The notes below the pieces were generated by a model. That model was not told where the DNA came from and did not search any database. It saw only the letters and a list, made by a program, of their open reading frames with translations. Both the position numbers and the translations under genes were made by a program. Shown here piece after piece: positions 23,896-32,358 of a DNA stretch of 48,242 nt. Each line of letters opens with the position of its first letter. The stretch's first letter is position 1. Source of the stretch: Kitasatospora indigofera (lineage in GTDB: Bacteria > Actinomycetota > Actinomycetes > Streptomycetales > Streptomycetaceae). The stretch covers positions 1 to 48,242 of the forward strand of contig NZ_BNBO01000067.1 in assembly GCF_014655955.1 (NCBI RefSeq), read 5' to 3'.

Positions 23896-24378
23896 GGGTG
23901 TGCACTCCTGACGGGTCGGGGAGGGCGGACGACACCGGGTGCGGCGCGCCGCGTCATGTCCAGTGCGTACATGACAGAGCATCGATACCCAGCAGCGGCG
24001 GCTCTCAACAGCTGCTTCGGCGACGGCCAACCACAAGGCCATCAGCGCGAGTTGCCGGTTGCCGTACGGGCAGTCGGGCAGCCCCGGAACCGCCGGGGCG
24101 ACGACGGGGCCGGCGGGTGTGCGGCGGGACGTCCGGCCCGGAGCGCGGCCGGGCCGGACGGTTCGAAGCGCGCCCGCTCAACTCCCAACCGGCCGGGGCC
24201 CGGGCAGGACGACAAACCCTCCGTCCGGCGTCCCGGGCGGCACGCCAGGCCCGCCGGGGGAGGTGGGTGCGGTGACCCGGTGGGCCGTCCGGTGAAGTCC
24301 CGGCGGCCGTCCGGAGGCAGGGCCAGGTCCGCTCCCCCACCGCCGGACCGCTGCCCCAGCACCGGTCCGGGGGTCCGC
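23896..24378. other. Intergenic region upstream of the DUF3103-like gene
   Basis: 483 bp without a convincing gene. The half near the DUF3103-like start has a lower GC content (23955-24010) and carries an inverted repeat at 23953-23975. The half next to the histidine kinase stop is GC-rich and featureless. Confidence 0.5.
23953..23975. promoter_or_regulatory. Inverted repeat GTCATGT-N9-ACATGAC
   Basis: Perfect 7-bp arms at 23953-23959 and 23969-23975 lie 58 bp upstream of the DUF3103-like start, in the only AT-richer stretch of this gap. It is a candidate operator for that gene; the regulator is unknown. Confidence 0.45.
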
Positions 24379-25875
24379 TCAGCCGACCGTCGGCGGCAGC
24401 GTGACCGTGAACACGGCGCCGCCCTCGGGCCCGTGGCCCTCCACACGGATGGTGCCGCCGAGCAGGCCGCTCAGCCGGTGGGCGATGGCCAGGCCGAGAC
24501 CGCTGCCCACCGGGCGGGTCGCCCGGTACCGCTCGTACAGTGCTCCGCCGTCGAAGGCGACCCGGACGTCGTCGTCGGTCAGACCCGGCCCGCTGTCCCG
24601 GACCTCAAGGTGCGCGCCGCCGCCCGCCGCGGGCCGCACCGCCAGCACCAGGTCACCGCCGGCCGGGGTGACCCGCAGGGCGTTGCGCACCAGACCGTCG
24701 ATCAGCTGCCGGACCCGGAAGGCATCGGTGTCGACCAGCACGGGCGGCCCGGCGGATCCGGGACCGGCAGGTTCGGGCCCGGGCGATCCGGGACCGACGG
24801 GTTCGGGTCCGGGCGATCCGGGACCGGCAGGTTCGGGTCCGGGCGATCCGGGACCGACGGGTTCGGGCCCGGCGGCCAGCTCCACCCGCGGGCGCACACC
24901 CTGCCCCTCCCCCGGGCCGGCCCAGAACGCGGCGGCCTCGGCCACCAGCGCGGAGAGGTCCGTACGACCGGTGTCGAGGCGGAAGTCCTCGGCCTCCAGC
25001 CGGGCGAGGTCCAGCAGGTCGCCGAGGAAGCGGTCCAGCCGCAGGGTCTCGCCGGCCAGGATCCGGCCGACCTCGGGGAGCCGCTCCGGCTCGATCAGGC
25101 CGTCGGCGAGGGCCTCGGCGTAGCCCTGCAGCGCGGTCAGCGGGGTGCGCAGTTCGTGCGAGACGGACAGCAGGAAGTCCCGCTGCCGGTTCTCGCTGCG
25201 GGCCAGCGAGGCGTCCAGGACGTTGAGCGCGCGGATGATCTCGGCCGCCTCGCGCGGCCCGTCGACGACGGCGCCCACCCCGCGCTCGCCGTCGGCGAGG
25301 CGGTGCGCGGCCCGGGCGGCCGCCACCAGCGGGCGGGCGGTCCGCCGGGCCAGCAGGGCGCCGGCCAGCGCGGCACCGAGCAGGCCGGCCACCAGCGGCA
25401 GGACGGTGCTGCGGCGGATCCGGCCGGTGTTCCGCTCGACGACCGAGTACGGCTCGGTCAGCACGACGGCGCCGCCGCGCGGGCCGGGCCGGCCGACCAG
25501 CAGCACCTCCTGGCCGGCCAGCACGCCCGTGGTGGAGACCGGCCGCCCGGCCAGCAGCTCGGCCCTGGACGCGAGGTCCAGCGCCGGGGTGGCGGCGCCG
25601 GCCACCCGCCCGTCGGGGGTGAGCACGGCGAACTCCTCGCCGTTCGGGCCGCCGAGGGCCTGGGCGCCGTTGAAGAGCAGCGGCGAGAGGTCGGGCACCC
25701 GGCTGAGCACCGTCGCCTGCCGGGTCAGCTGCTCGCGTTCGCGCTGCTCGGCGCCGTGTGCGGCGGTCTGCCAGGTGACCAGCCCGGTCAGCAGCACCGC
25801 GAGGGCCGCCACGGCGGTGGTCGACCCGACGATGTTGCGGGTGAGGGAGCCGCCTGAGGAGTGCCCGCGGCTCAT
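24379..25875 (-). CDS. Two-component sensor histidine kinase
   Basis: 498 residues from ATG 25875, which overlaps the response regulator stop by ATGA. The layout is a membrane helix near 16-36, an extracytoplasmic sensor of about 130 residues, a second helix near 166-185, HAMP, the H-box S-V-S-H-E-L-R-T-P-L with the phospho-histidine near 238, then an HATPase domain with N-box N-A-L-R-V-T (near 398), D-S-G-P-G-L-T-D and G-S-G-L-G-L-A-I. A 40-residue Pro/Gly repeat (about 335-375) interrupts the ATPase domain just before its N-box helix. It pairs with the regulator at 25872-26615 and probably senses envelope conditions, given the divergent MMPL and lipid-binding genes. Confidence 0.93.
   Translation of the reverse strand: MSRGHSSGGSLTRNIVGSTTAVAALAVLLTGLVTWQTAAHGAEQREREQLTRQATVLSRVPDLSPLLFNGAQALGGPNGEEFAVLTPDGRVAGAATPALDLASRAELLAGRPVSTTGVLAGQEVLLVGRPGPRGGAVVLTEPYSVVERNTGRIRRSTVLPLVAGLLGAALAGALLARRTARPLVAAARAAHRLADGERGVGAVVDGPREAAEIIRALNVLDASLARSENRQRDFLLSVSHELRTPLTALQGYAEALADGLIEPERLPEVGRILAGETLRLDRFLGDLLDLARLEAEDFRLDTGRTDLSALVAEAAAFWAGPGEGQGVRPRVELAAGPEPVGPGSPGPEPAGPGSPGPEPVGPGSPGPEPAGPGSAGPPVLVDTDAFRVRQLIDGLVRNALRVTPAGGDLVLAVRPAAGGGAHLEVRDSGPGLTDDDVRVAFDGGALYERYRATRPVGSGLGLAIAHRLSGLLGGTIRVEGHGPEGGAVFTVTLPPTVG
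24751..24874 (-). repeat. 30-bp tandem repeat inside the histidine kinase gene
   Basis: Four in-frame 30-bp units encode a decapeptide G-P-E-P-V/A-G-P-G-S-P. Units 1 and 3, and 2 and 4, match each other most closely, so a 60-bp higher-order unit has duplicated. The array falls in a loop of the ATP-binding domain. Confidence 0.85.
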
Positions 25876-26615
25876 CCGGCCGGGTCCGTCGCGCTGTAGC
25901 CGACGCCGCGCACGGTGCGGATCGGGCTGGCGTCGCCGAGTTTGGCGCGCAGTTGGGAGACGAAGACGTCGACCATCCGGGTGTCGCGGTAGCCCGGGTA
26001 GCCCCAGACCCGGGCGAGCAGCTGCTCCCGGGTGAAGACCTGCCCCGGGTGCCGCACCAGGTGCTCGATCAGGTTGAACTCGGTGGTGGTGAGCTCCACC
26101 GGCCGGCCGTCGCGGCGCACGGTGCGGCTGACCGGGTCGACGGTGAGCCGGCCGACGCTGCCCGGGGGCGTCCGCGGCGGCCCGGCGGCCCGCCGCAGGA
26201 CGGTCCGCACCCGGGCGACCAGTTCGCGCGGCGAGAAGGGTTTGGTCAGGTAGTCGTCCGCGCCCAGCTCCAGCCCGAGGATCCGGTCCGCCTCCTCGCC
26301 GCGCGCGGTGACCAGCAGCACCGGGGTCCAGTCCCCCGCGTCCCGCAGGGTCCGGCAGAAGGTGATGCCGTCCAGGCCGGGCAGGCCGATGTCCAGCACG
26401 ATCGCGACCGGGTGCATCCGCCGGGCCGCCGCCAGGCCGGCCGCCCCGTCGCTCTCCACGTGCACGCCGAAGCCCTCGCGGGCCAGGTACAGCCGCTGCA
26501 CGTCGGCGATGTGCCGCTCGTCCTCGACGACCAGCACCAGGCCCTTGGACTGCGTCGCCAGGCCCTTGATTTGCGTCACGGCTGCCACTCTCACCTGCGG
26601 GGACGTGAGGGGCAC
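25872..26615 (-). CDS. OmpR/PhoB-family response regulator
   Basis: 247 residues from GTG 26615; a shorter start a few codons later is possible because the first 25 residues precede the receiver fold. The receiver has acidic pocket E31-D32, phospho-acceptor D75 in V-L-D-I-G-L-P-G, and L-T-K-P-F-S near 125. The C-terminal winged helix has T-T-T-E-F-N-L-I-E-H-L and R-T-V-R-G-V-G-Y-S. Its stop overlaps the kinase start by 4 nt. Direct repeats with 22-bp spacing lie in the divergent promoter region, where a PhoB-type regulator would bind. Confidence 0.93.
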   Translation of the reverse strand: MPLTSPQVRVAAVTQIKGLATQSKGLVLVVEDERHIADVQRLYLAREGFGVHVESDGAAGLAAARRMHPVAIVLDIGLPGLDGITFCRTLRDAGDWTPVLLVTARGEEADRILGLELGADDYLTKPFSPRELVARVRTVLRRAAGPPRTPPGSVGRLTVDPVSRTVRRDGRPVELTTTEFNLIEHLVRHPGQVFTREQLLARVWGYPGYRDTRMVDVFVSQLRAKLGDASPIRTVRGVGYSATDPAG

Positions 26616-26687
26616 TCACGTACGGGACGCCGACGATGCTAGCCACGCGGGCCGACGGCCGTCCCGCGGCCCCCGCGGCCCGTACAT

Positions 26688-26720
26688 TCCCCGAACAGTG
26701 CGCCCAAGGTCCCCGAACAC
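26688..26720. promoter_or_regulatory. Direct repeats spaced 22 bp (candidate response regulator site)
   Basis: TCCCCGAACA occurs at 26688-26697 and again at 26710-26719, exactly 22 bp apart, with an 11-bp middle unit between. OmpR/PhoB-family proteins bind such 11-bp direct repeats in tandem. The site lies between the divergent regulator (start 26615) and MMPL gene (start 26742), so it could control both. Confidence 0.5.
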
Positions 26721-26741
26721 CGGTGCGGCAGAGTGCCGCCC

Positions 26742-29081
26742 ATGCAGAGACCATCCACCGGCGCGGTATCCACCGGCTCCGAAGCACCCGGCACCGAACC
26801 GCCCGGCACCGCGCTGCCCGGCACCGAACCGCCCGGCATCGGAGCCACGGGCGCCCCGTCCGCCCCCCGCCCGAAGCCGGCGGGCGCCCCGGCACCCGGC
26901 CCACCCGGCCTGCTGCACCGGACGGGGCGCTGGTGCGCCCGGCACGCGTGGCGCGTCATCGCCGTCTGGGCCGTGCTGCTGGCCGGACTCGCGGTGGCCG
27001 ACCACGCCTGGGGCGGCGACTACGCGGACAGCCTCACGCTGCCCGGCACCGGCGCCCAGACCGGCGCGGACCTGCTCCGGGCGCACGGCAGCGGGGCAGC
27101 GGGGGTGAGCGCGCCGATCGTGGTCGGCGCCGGCCCGGGGTCGCTGGCCGGCCACCGGGCCGCGATCGAGGCGGCGGTCGGCGGGCTCGGCCGGCTGCCG
27201 GACGTCCTCGCGGTGACCGACCCGCTCACCACCCCCGGCGCGCTCTCCGCGAACGGCTCCACCGGCATCGTCACCGTCCACTTCACCGGCAACCCGGCCG
27301 GCTTCGGCCCGGCCTACCTGGCCCGGCTCGACGACGCCGTCGGGCCGCTGCGGGCCGACCGGCTCACCGTCGAGTACGGCGCACCGCTCGGGCAGCTGGC
27401 CGCGCCCAGGGCCGCCGACCGGGCGTCCGAGGCGATCGGCCTGGCGGTCGCCGTCCTGGTGCTCCTGCTCGGATTCGGCAGTGTCGCGGCGACCGGACTG
27501 CCGCTGCTGACCGCGGTGGCCGGCCTGGCCGCCGGGCTGTCCGCACTCGGCCTGCTGGCCGCCCGGGTCGGCTTCGCCCAGTCCGCCCCGACCCTCGCCG
27601 CGATGATGGGCCTGGGCGTCGGCATCGACTACGCCCTGTTCCTCACCACCCGCTACCGGGCCCTGCTGCGGGACGTTCCGGAGCCCGCCGAGGCGGTCGG
27701 CCGCACGGTCGCCACCAGCGGCCGGGCCGTGCTGGTGGCAGCCGCCACCGTCGCGACGGCGCTGGCCGGCCTGTACGCCGGCGGGGTCTCGTTCATCGGC
27801 ACCCTCGGAGCGGCGGCCGGACTGACCGTCCTGGTCGGCGCCGCGGCCTCACTGACCCTCACCCCCGCCCTCCTCGGGCTGCTGGGCGGCCGGATCGACC
27901 GGCTCCGGGTGCGGACGCCGGTCTCCGAACCGGCCGGCGACGCGGACCTCTGGCACCGCTGGGCCGGCGTCCTCGGCCGCCGGCCGTGGCTTTTCCTGGT
28001 GGGCGGTCTGCTGGTGCTGAGCGTGCTGGCCGTGCCGGCCGCCGCCATCCGGCTCAGCCACCTGGACGCCGGCTCGCAGCCCACCGGCCGGACCGACCGG
28101 CGTGCCTACGACCTGATCGGCGAGAACTTCGGCCCGGGCGCGAACGGCCCGCTCACGGTCGTCGTCCAGCTGGACGGCTCGCTGGTGGCCGACCGGGCCC
28201 GGCGCGAGGCGCTCGCCGCGACGCTGCGCCGGGAGCTGGCGGCCCTGCCCGGCGTCGCCGCCGTCTCGCCCCCGGTGACCGCGCCCGACGACGTCCTGCT
28301 GATCAGCACGGTCACCCCGGAGGCGGGCCCGCAGGACCGGAGCACCGCGGAGCTGTTCCACACCCTGCGGGACACCGGTCTGCCGCACGCGCTCGCCGGC
28401 ACGGACGCCACCGGATACGTCACGGGCGGCACCGCGACCGGGCTGACCTTCACCGACACCCTGGCCGCCAGGCTGCCGCTGGTGGTCGGCGTGGTGGTCG
28501 CGGCCGCGTTCCTGCTGCTGCTCACCGTCTTCCGCAGTGTGCTGGTCGCCGTCAAGGCCGCCCTGCTCAACCTGTTCTCGATCGCCGCCGCGTACGGCGT
28601 GGTGGTCGCGGTCTTCCAGTGGGGCTGGGGATCCTCGCTGCTGGGCGTGACGGCCGAGGTGCCCGTGGAGTCCTACGTGCCGATGATGATGTTCGCGATC
28701 GTCTTCGGGCTCTCGATGGACTACGAGGTCTTCCTGCTCTCCCGGATCCGCGAGACCTGGCTGCGCACCGGGGACAACCACCTGGCGGTCGCCACCGGCC
28801 TGGCCGCCACCGCCCGGGTGATCACCTGCGCGGCGGTGATCATGACCAGCGTCTTCCTGGCCTTCCTGCTGTCCAGCAGCGTGGTGGTCAAGATGCTCGC
28901 AGTCGGCCTCGGTGTCAGCGTGATCATCGACGCGACCGTGGTCCGCCTGCTGCTGGTGCCCGCGAGCATGTACCTCTTCCGCCGGGCCAACTGGTGGCTG
29001 CCCCGCCGGCTGGACGAGCTGCTCCCGCACTTCGACCCCGAGGGCCCGGCCGTCCCGGCCGCCGGGGGTGGGCCGCGGTGA
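26742..29081 (+). CDS. MMPL/RND-family membrane exporter
   Basis: 779 residues from ATG 26742; GTG 26733 is in frame and no clear ribosome site decides between them. A 45-residue Pro/Gly/Thr-rich cytoplasmic head with G-T-E-P-P repeats precedes the first helix (W-R-V-I-A-V-W-A-V-L). Two homologous halves follow, each with an extracytoplasmic loop and a block of helices. The conserved M-G-L-G-V-G-I-D-Y-A-L-F-L and F-G-L-S-M-D-Y-E-V-F-L-L carry the charged residues of the proton relay. The family moves lipids, glycolipids or hydrophobic metabolites across the inner membrane. It overlaps the DUF2993 gene by GTGA and is divergent from the two-component system. Confidence 0.92.
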   Translation: MQRPSTGAVSTGSEAPGTEPPGTALPGTEPPGIGATGAPSAPRPKPAGAPAPGPPGLLHRTGRWCARHAWRVIAVWAVLLAGLAVADHAWGGDYADSLTLPGTGAQTGADLLRAHGSGAAGVSAPIVVGAGPGSLAGHRAAIEAAVGGLGRLPDVLAVTDPLTTPGALSANGSTGIVTVHFTGNPAGFGPAYLARLDDAVGPLRADRLTVEYGAPLGQLAAPRAADRASEAIGLAVAVLVLLLGFGSVAATGLPLLTAVAGLAAGLSALGLLAARVGFAQSAPTLAAMMGLGVGIDYALFLTTRYRALLRDVPEPAEAVGRTVATSGRAVLVAAATVATALAGLYAGGVSFIGTLGAAAGLTVLVGAAASLTLTPALLGLLGGRIDRLRVRTPVSEPAGDADLWHRWAGVLGRRPWLFLVGGLLVLSVLAVPAAAIRLSHLDAGSQPTGRTDRRAYDLIGENFGPGANGPLTVVVQLDGSLVADRARREALAATLRRELAALPGVAAVSPPVTAPDDVLLISTVTPEAGPQDRSTAELFHTLRDTGLPHALAGTDATGYVTGGTATGLTFTDTLAARLPLVVGVVVAAAFLLLLTVFRSVLVAVKAALLNLFSIAAAYGVVVAVFQWGWGSSLLGVTAEVPVESYVPMMMFAIVFGLSMDYEVFLLSRIRETWLRTGDNHLAVATGLAATARVITCAAVIMTSVFLAFLLSSSVVVKMLAVGLGVSVIIDATVVRLLLVPASMYLFRRANWWLPRRLDELLPHFDPEGPAVPAAGGGPR

Positions 29082-29947
29082 GGCGACGGTGCTTGCGCTC
29101 CGGGCCCGGCCGGTCCCGGCTCCCCGGGCCCCGGTCCCCGCGGCTCCGGCCGGGTCCGCGCGGGCGCCGCGCCGCGCTGCTCGCGGCCGTGCTGGCCCTG
29201 GTACTGGTCGCCGGCGCGGGGGCGGGCGAGTTCACGGCCCGTCAGCTGATCCGGAGCAGGATCGCCCGGCTGGCGCCCGCGCTCGGGGACGGCCTGACGG
29301 CACGCACCGCCGGCGGCCCGGCGCTCTGGGCCCTTGCGCACCGGCGGATCCCCCGGCTGGACCTCAGCACCGAGGACGCCCGGCTGGGACCGCTCCCGCA
29401 GGTCACCGTCCGCGCCCGGCTGGACGATGTCCGCCTCGGCACCGCCACCTCGGTCGCCGGCACCCACGCCGAGGTCACCGTGCCCGTCCGGTCCCTGGGT
29501 GCGGCCGTCCGCGCCGCCGCCGGGTCGGTGCCGGTCGGCCAGGTCCGCTCCGACCCGGTGGCGGGCACGGTCGAGGTGGCACTGGGCCAGGGCGGTCTCG
29601 GCCGGCTGACCCTGCGACCGGTGATCGCCGACGGCCGGGTGTCCCTGACGGTGTCGAGCCTGACCGTCCTCGGCCGTGCCGTCCCGCCCGACAGCCTGGG
29701 AAGTGCAGGTGGACTGGCCGGTGCGGGTGGACCGGCCGGTGCGGGTGGACCGGCGGGTGCAGGCGGGCTGAGGGGCGCCGGCGGGCTGGGCGCGGCCGAC
29801 GGCCGCCCCTACCCACTGGGCCTGCGGGCCGGATCCGTCCAGGTCCTCCCGGAGGGCCTCCGGGTCGTCCTGGACGGCGGGCCCGGCACGCTGTCCGGCC
29901 GGGACGGCGGCTGGACGGCCGCCCCCGGCCCCGCTGCGGCTCCCTGA
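29078..29947 (+). CDS. DUF2993/LmeA-like lipid-binding protein
   Basis: 289 residues from GTG 29078, whose TG is shared with the MMPL stop TGA. An Arg/Pro-rich head and one membrane helix (L-L-A-A-V-L-A-L-V-L-V-A-G) lead to A-R-Q-L-I-R-S-R-I-A and a beta-rich domain (V-T-V-R-A-R-L-D-D-V, A-E-V-T-V-P-V-R-S-L) as in DUF2993. A Gly/Ala-rich insert with G-A-G-G-P-A repeats lies near 206-235. Mycobacterial LmeA, of this family, is a membrane-anchored phospholipid binder functionally tied to MmpL11 and mannan metabolism. Coupling to an MMPL gene here supports a shared lipid-export job (inference). Confidence 0.78.
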   Translation: MRRRCLRSGPGRSRLPGPRSPRLRPGPRGRRAALLAAVLALVLVAGAGAGEFTARQLIRSRIARLAPALGDGLTARTAGGPALWALAHRRIPRLDLSTEDARLGPLPQVTVRARLDDVRLGTATSVAGTHAEVTVPVRSLGAAVRAAAGSVPVGQVRSDPVAGTVEVALGQGGLGRLTLRPVIADGRVSLTVSSLTVLGRAVPPDSLGSAGGLAGAGGPAGAGGPAGAGGLRGAGGLGAADGRPYPLGLRAGSVQVLPEGLRVVLDGGPGTLSGRDGGWTAAPGPAAAP

Positions 29948-30054
29948 CCACGGCGGGGCCGGCCCCCACAGCGGCGGGGGAGGTCCCGGCCCTCGTGAGC
30001 GGCCCCGTCGAAGGGCGGTCGCCCCTTCGGTCACGACGCGCCTAGCCAGGTGAA

Positions 30055-30068
30055 TAAGCGCTTGCTTA
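30055..30068. promoter_or_regulatory. TetR-type operator TAAGC-GCTT-GCTTA
   Basis: A perfect dyad with 5-bp arms and 4-bp centre, of the TAAGC/GCTTA kind bound by many TetR/AcrR repressors. It lies about 120 bp upstream of the oxidoreductase start. No TetR gene is in the window. Confidence 0.5.
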
Positions 30069-30188
30069 GACTACTCGCGCAACCCCACGGGCCGCCCGCC
30101 CGAACCCGCGGCCCGTGCCGCCCGGAACGGCCGGGCGGGCCGGGTGGCCGGCGCCCCGGCCGGTCACCCGCGAACGACAGGAGACGTC

Positions 30189-31196
30189 ATGTCCGGAACG
30201 AACCGCCAGATCCGCCTCGCCGCGCGACCGGTCGGCGAGGTGAAGCCCGAGGACTGGGAGCACGTCACCGAGCCGGCGACGGCGCCCGGGGAGGGCCGGT
30301 TCGCCGGACGGACGCGCTTCATCTCGCTGGACCCGGCCATGCGCGGGTGGCTCGACGACCGCCCGTCCTACCTGCCGCCGGTCGGCATCGGCGAGGTGAT
30401 GCGGGCCGGTTCGGTGATCGAGGTCACCGAGTCCGAGCACCCCGGGTTCCAGCCCGGCGACCACGTGGTGGGCACCTTCGGCGTCCAGGAGTACGTGGTC
30501 TCCGACGGCAAGGGCGTGCTCAAGGTGGACCCGGCGCTCGCGCCACTGTCCACCTACCTCGGCGCGCTGGGCATGCCCGGGATGACGGCCTACTTCGGCC
30601 TGCTCGACGTCGGGGACCTCAAGGAGGGCGAGACGGTCGTGGTCTCCGGCGCGGCGGGCGCCGTCGGCACCATGGCCGGCCAGATCGCCAAGGTGAAGGG
30701 CTGCCGGGTGATCGGCATCGCCGGCGGCGCCGACAAGTGCGCCATGCTGACCGGGGAGCTCGGCTTCGACGCGGCGATCGACTACCGCGCGGACGACGTC
30801 AGGAAGGCACTGCGCGAACTCGCGCCGGACGGCGTGGACGTCTACTTCGACAACGTCGGCGGCGACATCCTGGACGCGGTGCTGACCCGGCTGGCGCTCC
30901 ACGCGCGAGTGGTGATCTGCGGCGCGATCAGCCAGTACAACAACGAGACGCAGGTCCAGGGCCCTTCGAACTACCTCAGCCTGCTGGTCCGCCGGGCCCG
31001 GATGGAGGGCTTCGTGGTGTTCGACTACGCGCCCCGCTTCGGCGCCGCCGCCCGCGAACTCGCGGGCTGGATCGCCACCGGCCGGATCAAGGTCAAGGAG
31101 CACGTGGTCAGCGGCTCGCTGGACGACTTCCCGGCGACCCTCCAGATGCTCTTCCGCGGCGAGAACGTGGGCAAGCTGGTGCTGGAGCTGACCTGA
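30189..31196 (+). CDS. Zinc-independent NADP-dependent oxidoreductase (MDR family)
   Basis: 335 residues from ATG 30189 with AGGAG just upstream. The prostaglandin-reductase/leukotriene-B4-dehydrogenase branch is indicated by the N-terminal R-Q-I-R-L-A-A-R-P, the substrate-domain motif L-G-A-L-G-M-P-G-M-T-A-Y, and the nucleotide-binding S-G-A-A-G-A-V-G-T-M-A-G near residues 152-163. No zinc-ligand cysteine cluster is present. It reduces activated double bonds of enones or quinones with NADPH. The TetR-type operator upstream suggests induction by a small molecule. Confidence 0.9.
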   Translation: MSGTNRQIRLAARPVGEVKPEDWEHVTEPATAPGEGRFAGRTRFISLDPAMRGWLDDRPSYLPPVGIGEVMRAGSVIEVTESEHPGFQPGDHVVGTFGVQEYVVSDGKGVLKVDPALAPLSTYLGALGMPGMTAYFGLLDVGDLKEGETVVVSGAAGAVGTMAGQIAKVKGCRVIGIAGGADKCAMLTGELGFDAAIDYRADDVRKALRELAPDGVDVYFDNVGGDILDAVLTRLALHARVVICGAISQYNNETQVQGPSNYLSLLVRRARMEGFVVFDYAPRFGAAARELAGWIATGRIKVKEHVVSGSLDDFPATLQMLFRGENVGKLVLELT

Positions 31197-31388
31197 CCTC
31201 ACTGTGGTCGGCCTGACCTGGGCCGAGCCGGATCTGCACCGGCCCGGGACCGGACGGCGGCGCGGGCGACGGTGCGGACGGGCGGGCGGGCGGGCCAGCA
31301 GACAGCAGCGGGGCACTTGGTCCCGTCCGGTCCTGTCGGGTCCGCCCGCCCGCTCGCACCCGCCCGGGCCGACGGCGATGATGAAGGT

Positions 31389-32303
31389 ATGCCACGGGAT
31401 CTTGTCGTCGTGGGCGCGCCGACCAGTGCGGGCAGTTACGCACCGGGTCAGGAGGCCGCACCACGGGTCTTGCGCGAACTCGGCCTGCTCGACCGCCTCC
31501 GGGCGGCGGGCCGCCGGGTCCGGGACGCCGGCGACGGACCGCTCCAGGTCTGGGCGCCCGACCCGGGACACCCACGGGCACAGAACCTCGCGGCGGCGGT
31601 CCGGGCCGTGCGGGCGGTCACCGATCAGGTGACGGAGGCCCTGGACCAGGACGCCGACGTCCTGCTGATCGGCGGCAACTGCACCCTCGCGCTCGGCGTG
31701 ATGGACGCCCTGATCAGGCACGACCCGGGGGCGGGCCTGCTCTACGCGGACCGGCACTTCGACCTCAACACGCCGGTGAGCACTACCGACGGCGCCCTGG
31801 ACTGGATGGGTCTCGCCCACGGACTGGACCTGCCCGGCGCGGCGGAGCAGCTGGCCTCGGCCTTCCACCGCCGCCCGCTGCTCACCCCGGAGCAGCTGTA
31901 CCTGCTCGGCACGGACCCGGCTCGCGCCACCGGGTGGGAGCGCGAGCAGGCCGGGCTGCTGTCCTTGCGGTGGGTCTCCGGCGCGGACCTGGCCGGGGCG
32001 CCGGACACGGCGGTGGCCGGGGCGCTCGCCGCCCTCCCGCCGGGGGCGCTGGCGGTGCACATCGACGTGGACGTGCTGGACTTCACCGACGCGCCGCTCG
32101 CGGAGAGCACCGACGGCCGCAACAGCGGCCCGTCGCTGCAGGCGATCTCCGGAGTGCTGGACACCGCCTGCCACGACCCCCGCGCCCGGGTGCTCTCGAT
32201 CGGCGAACTGAACCCGGCGCGAGCCGCCGGCCACCCGGAGATCCTGGACGCGTTCGTCGCGAGCGTGACGAACGCGCTGCGGGACACCGCGGCGCGCACC
32301 TGA
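31389..32303 (+). CDS. Arginase/ureohydrolase-family protein, atypical first metal motif
   Basis: 304 residues from ATG 31389. The ureohydrolase fold is indicated by three metal motifs: G-G-N-C-T near 94-98, A-D-R-H-F-D near 120-125 (D-x-H-x-D), and H-I-D-V-D-V-L-D near 224-231. In true arginases and agmatinases the first motif is G-G-x-H; here Cys replaces the histidine ligand. Length is normal. It may bind only one metal well or act on another substrate such as a formimino or guanidino compound. Confidence 0.82.
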   Translation: MPRDLVVVGAPTSAGSYAPGQEAAPRVLRELGLLDRLRAAGRRVRDAGDGPLQVWAPDPGHPRAQNLAAAVRAVRAVTDQVTEALDQDADVLLIGGNCTLALGVMDALIRHDPGAGLLYADRHFDLNTPVSTTDGALDWMGLAHGLDLPGAAEQLASAFHRRPLLTPEQLYLLGTDPARATGWEREQAGLLSLRWVSGADLAGAPDTAVAGALAALPPGALAVHIDVDVLDFTDAPLAESTDGRNSGPSLQAISGVLDTACHDPRARVLSIGELNPARAAGHPEILDAFVASVTNALRDTAART

Positions 32304-32358
32304 GACCGGGCCCCGGCCTGCCGGCGCGACGTCCGCCCCCCGCCGCCTACGCCCCCGC

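Noticed and set aside
24005..24340. 111-codon minus-strand frame upstream of the DUF3103-like gene
   Set aside because: Arg/Pro-rich composition, no ribosome site, no recognisable feature.
26636..29947. Open frame of 1103 codons on the plus strand that spans MMPL and DUF2993
   Set aside because: Only its last 289 codons are a real gene. The part over 26742-29077 is a shadow of the MMPL gene in another frame, shown by Arg/Gly/Pro-rich composition.
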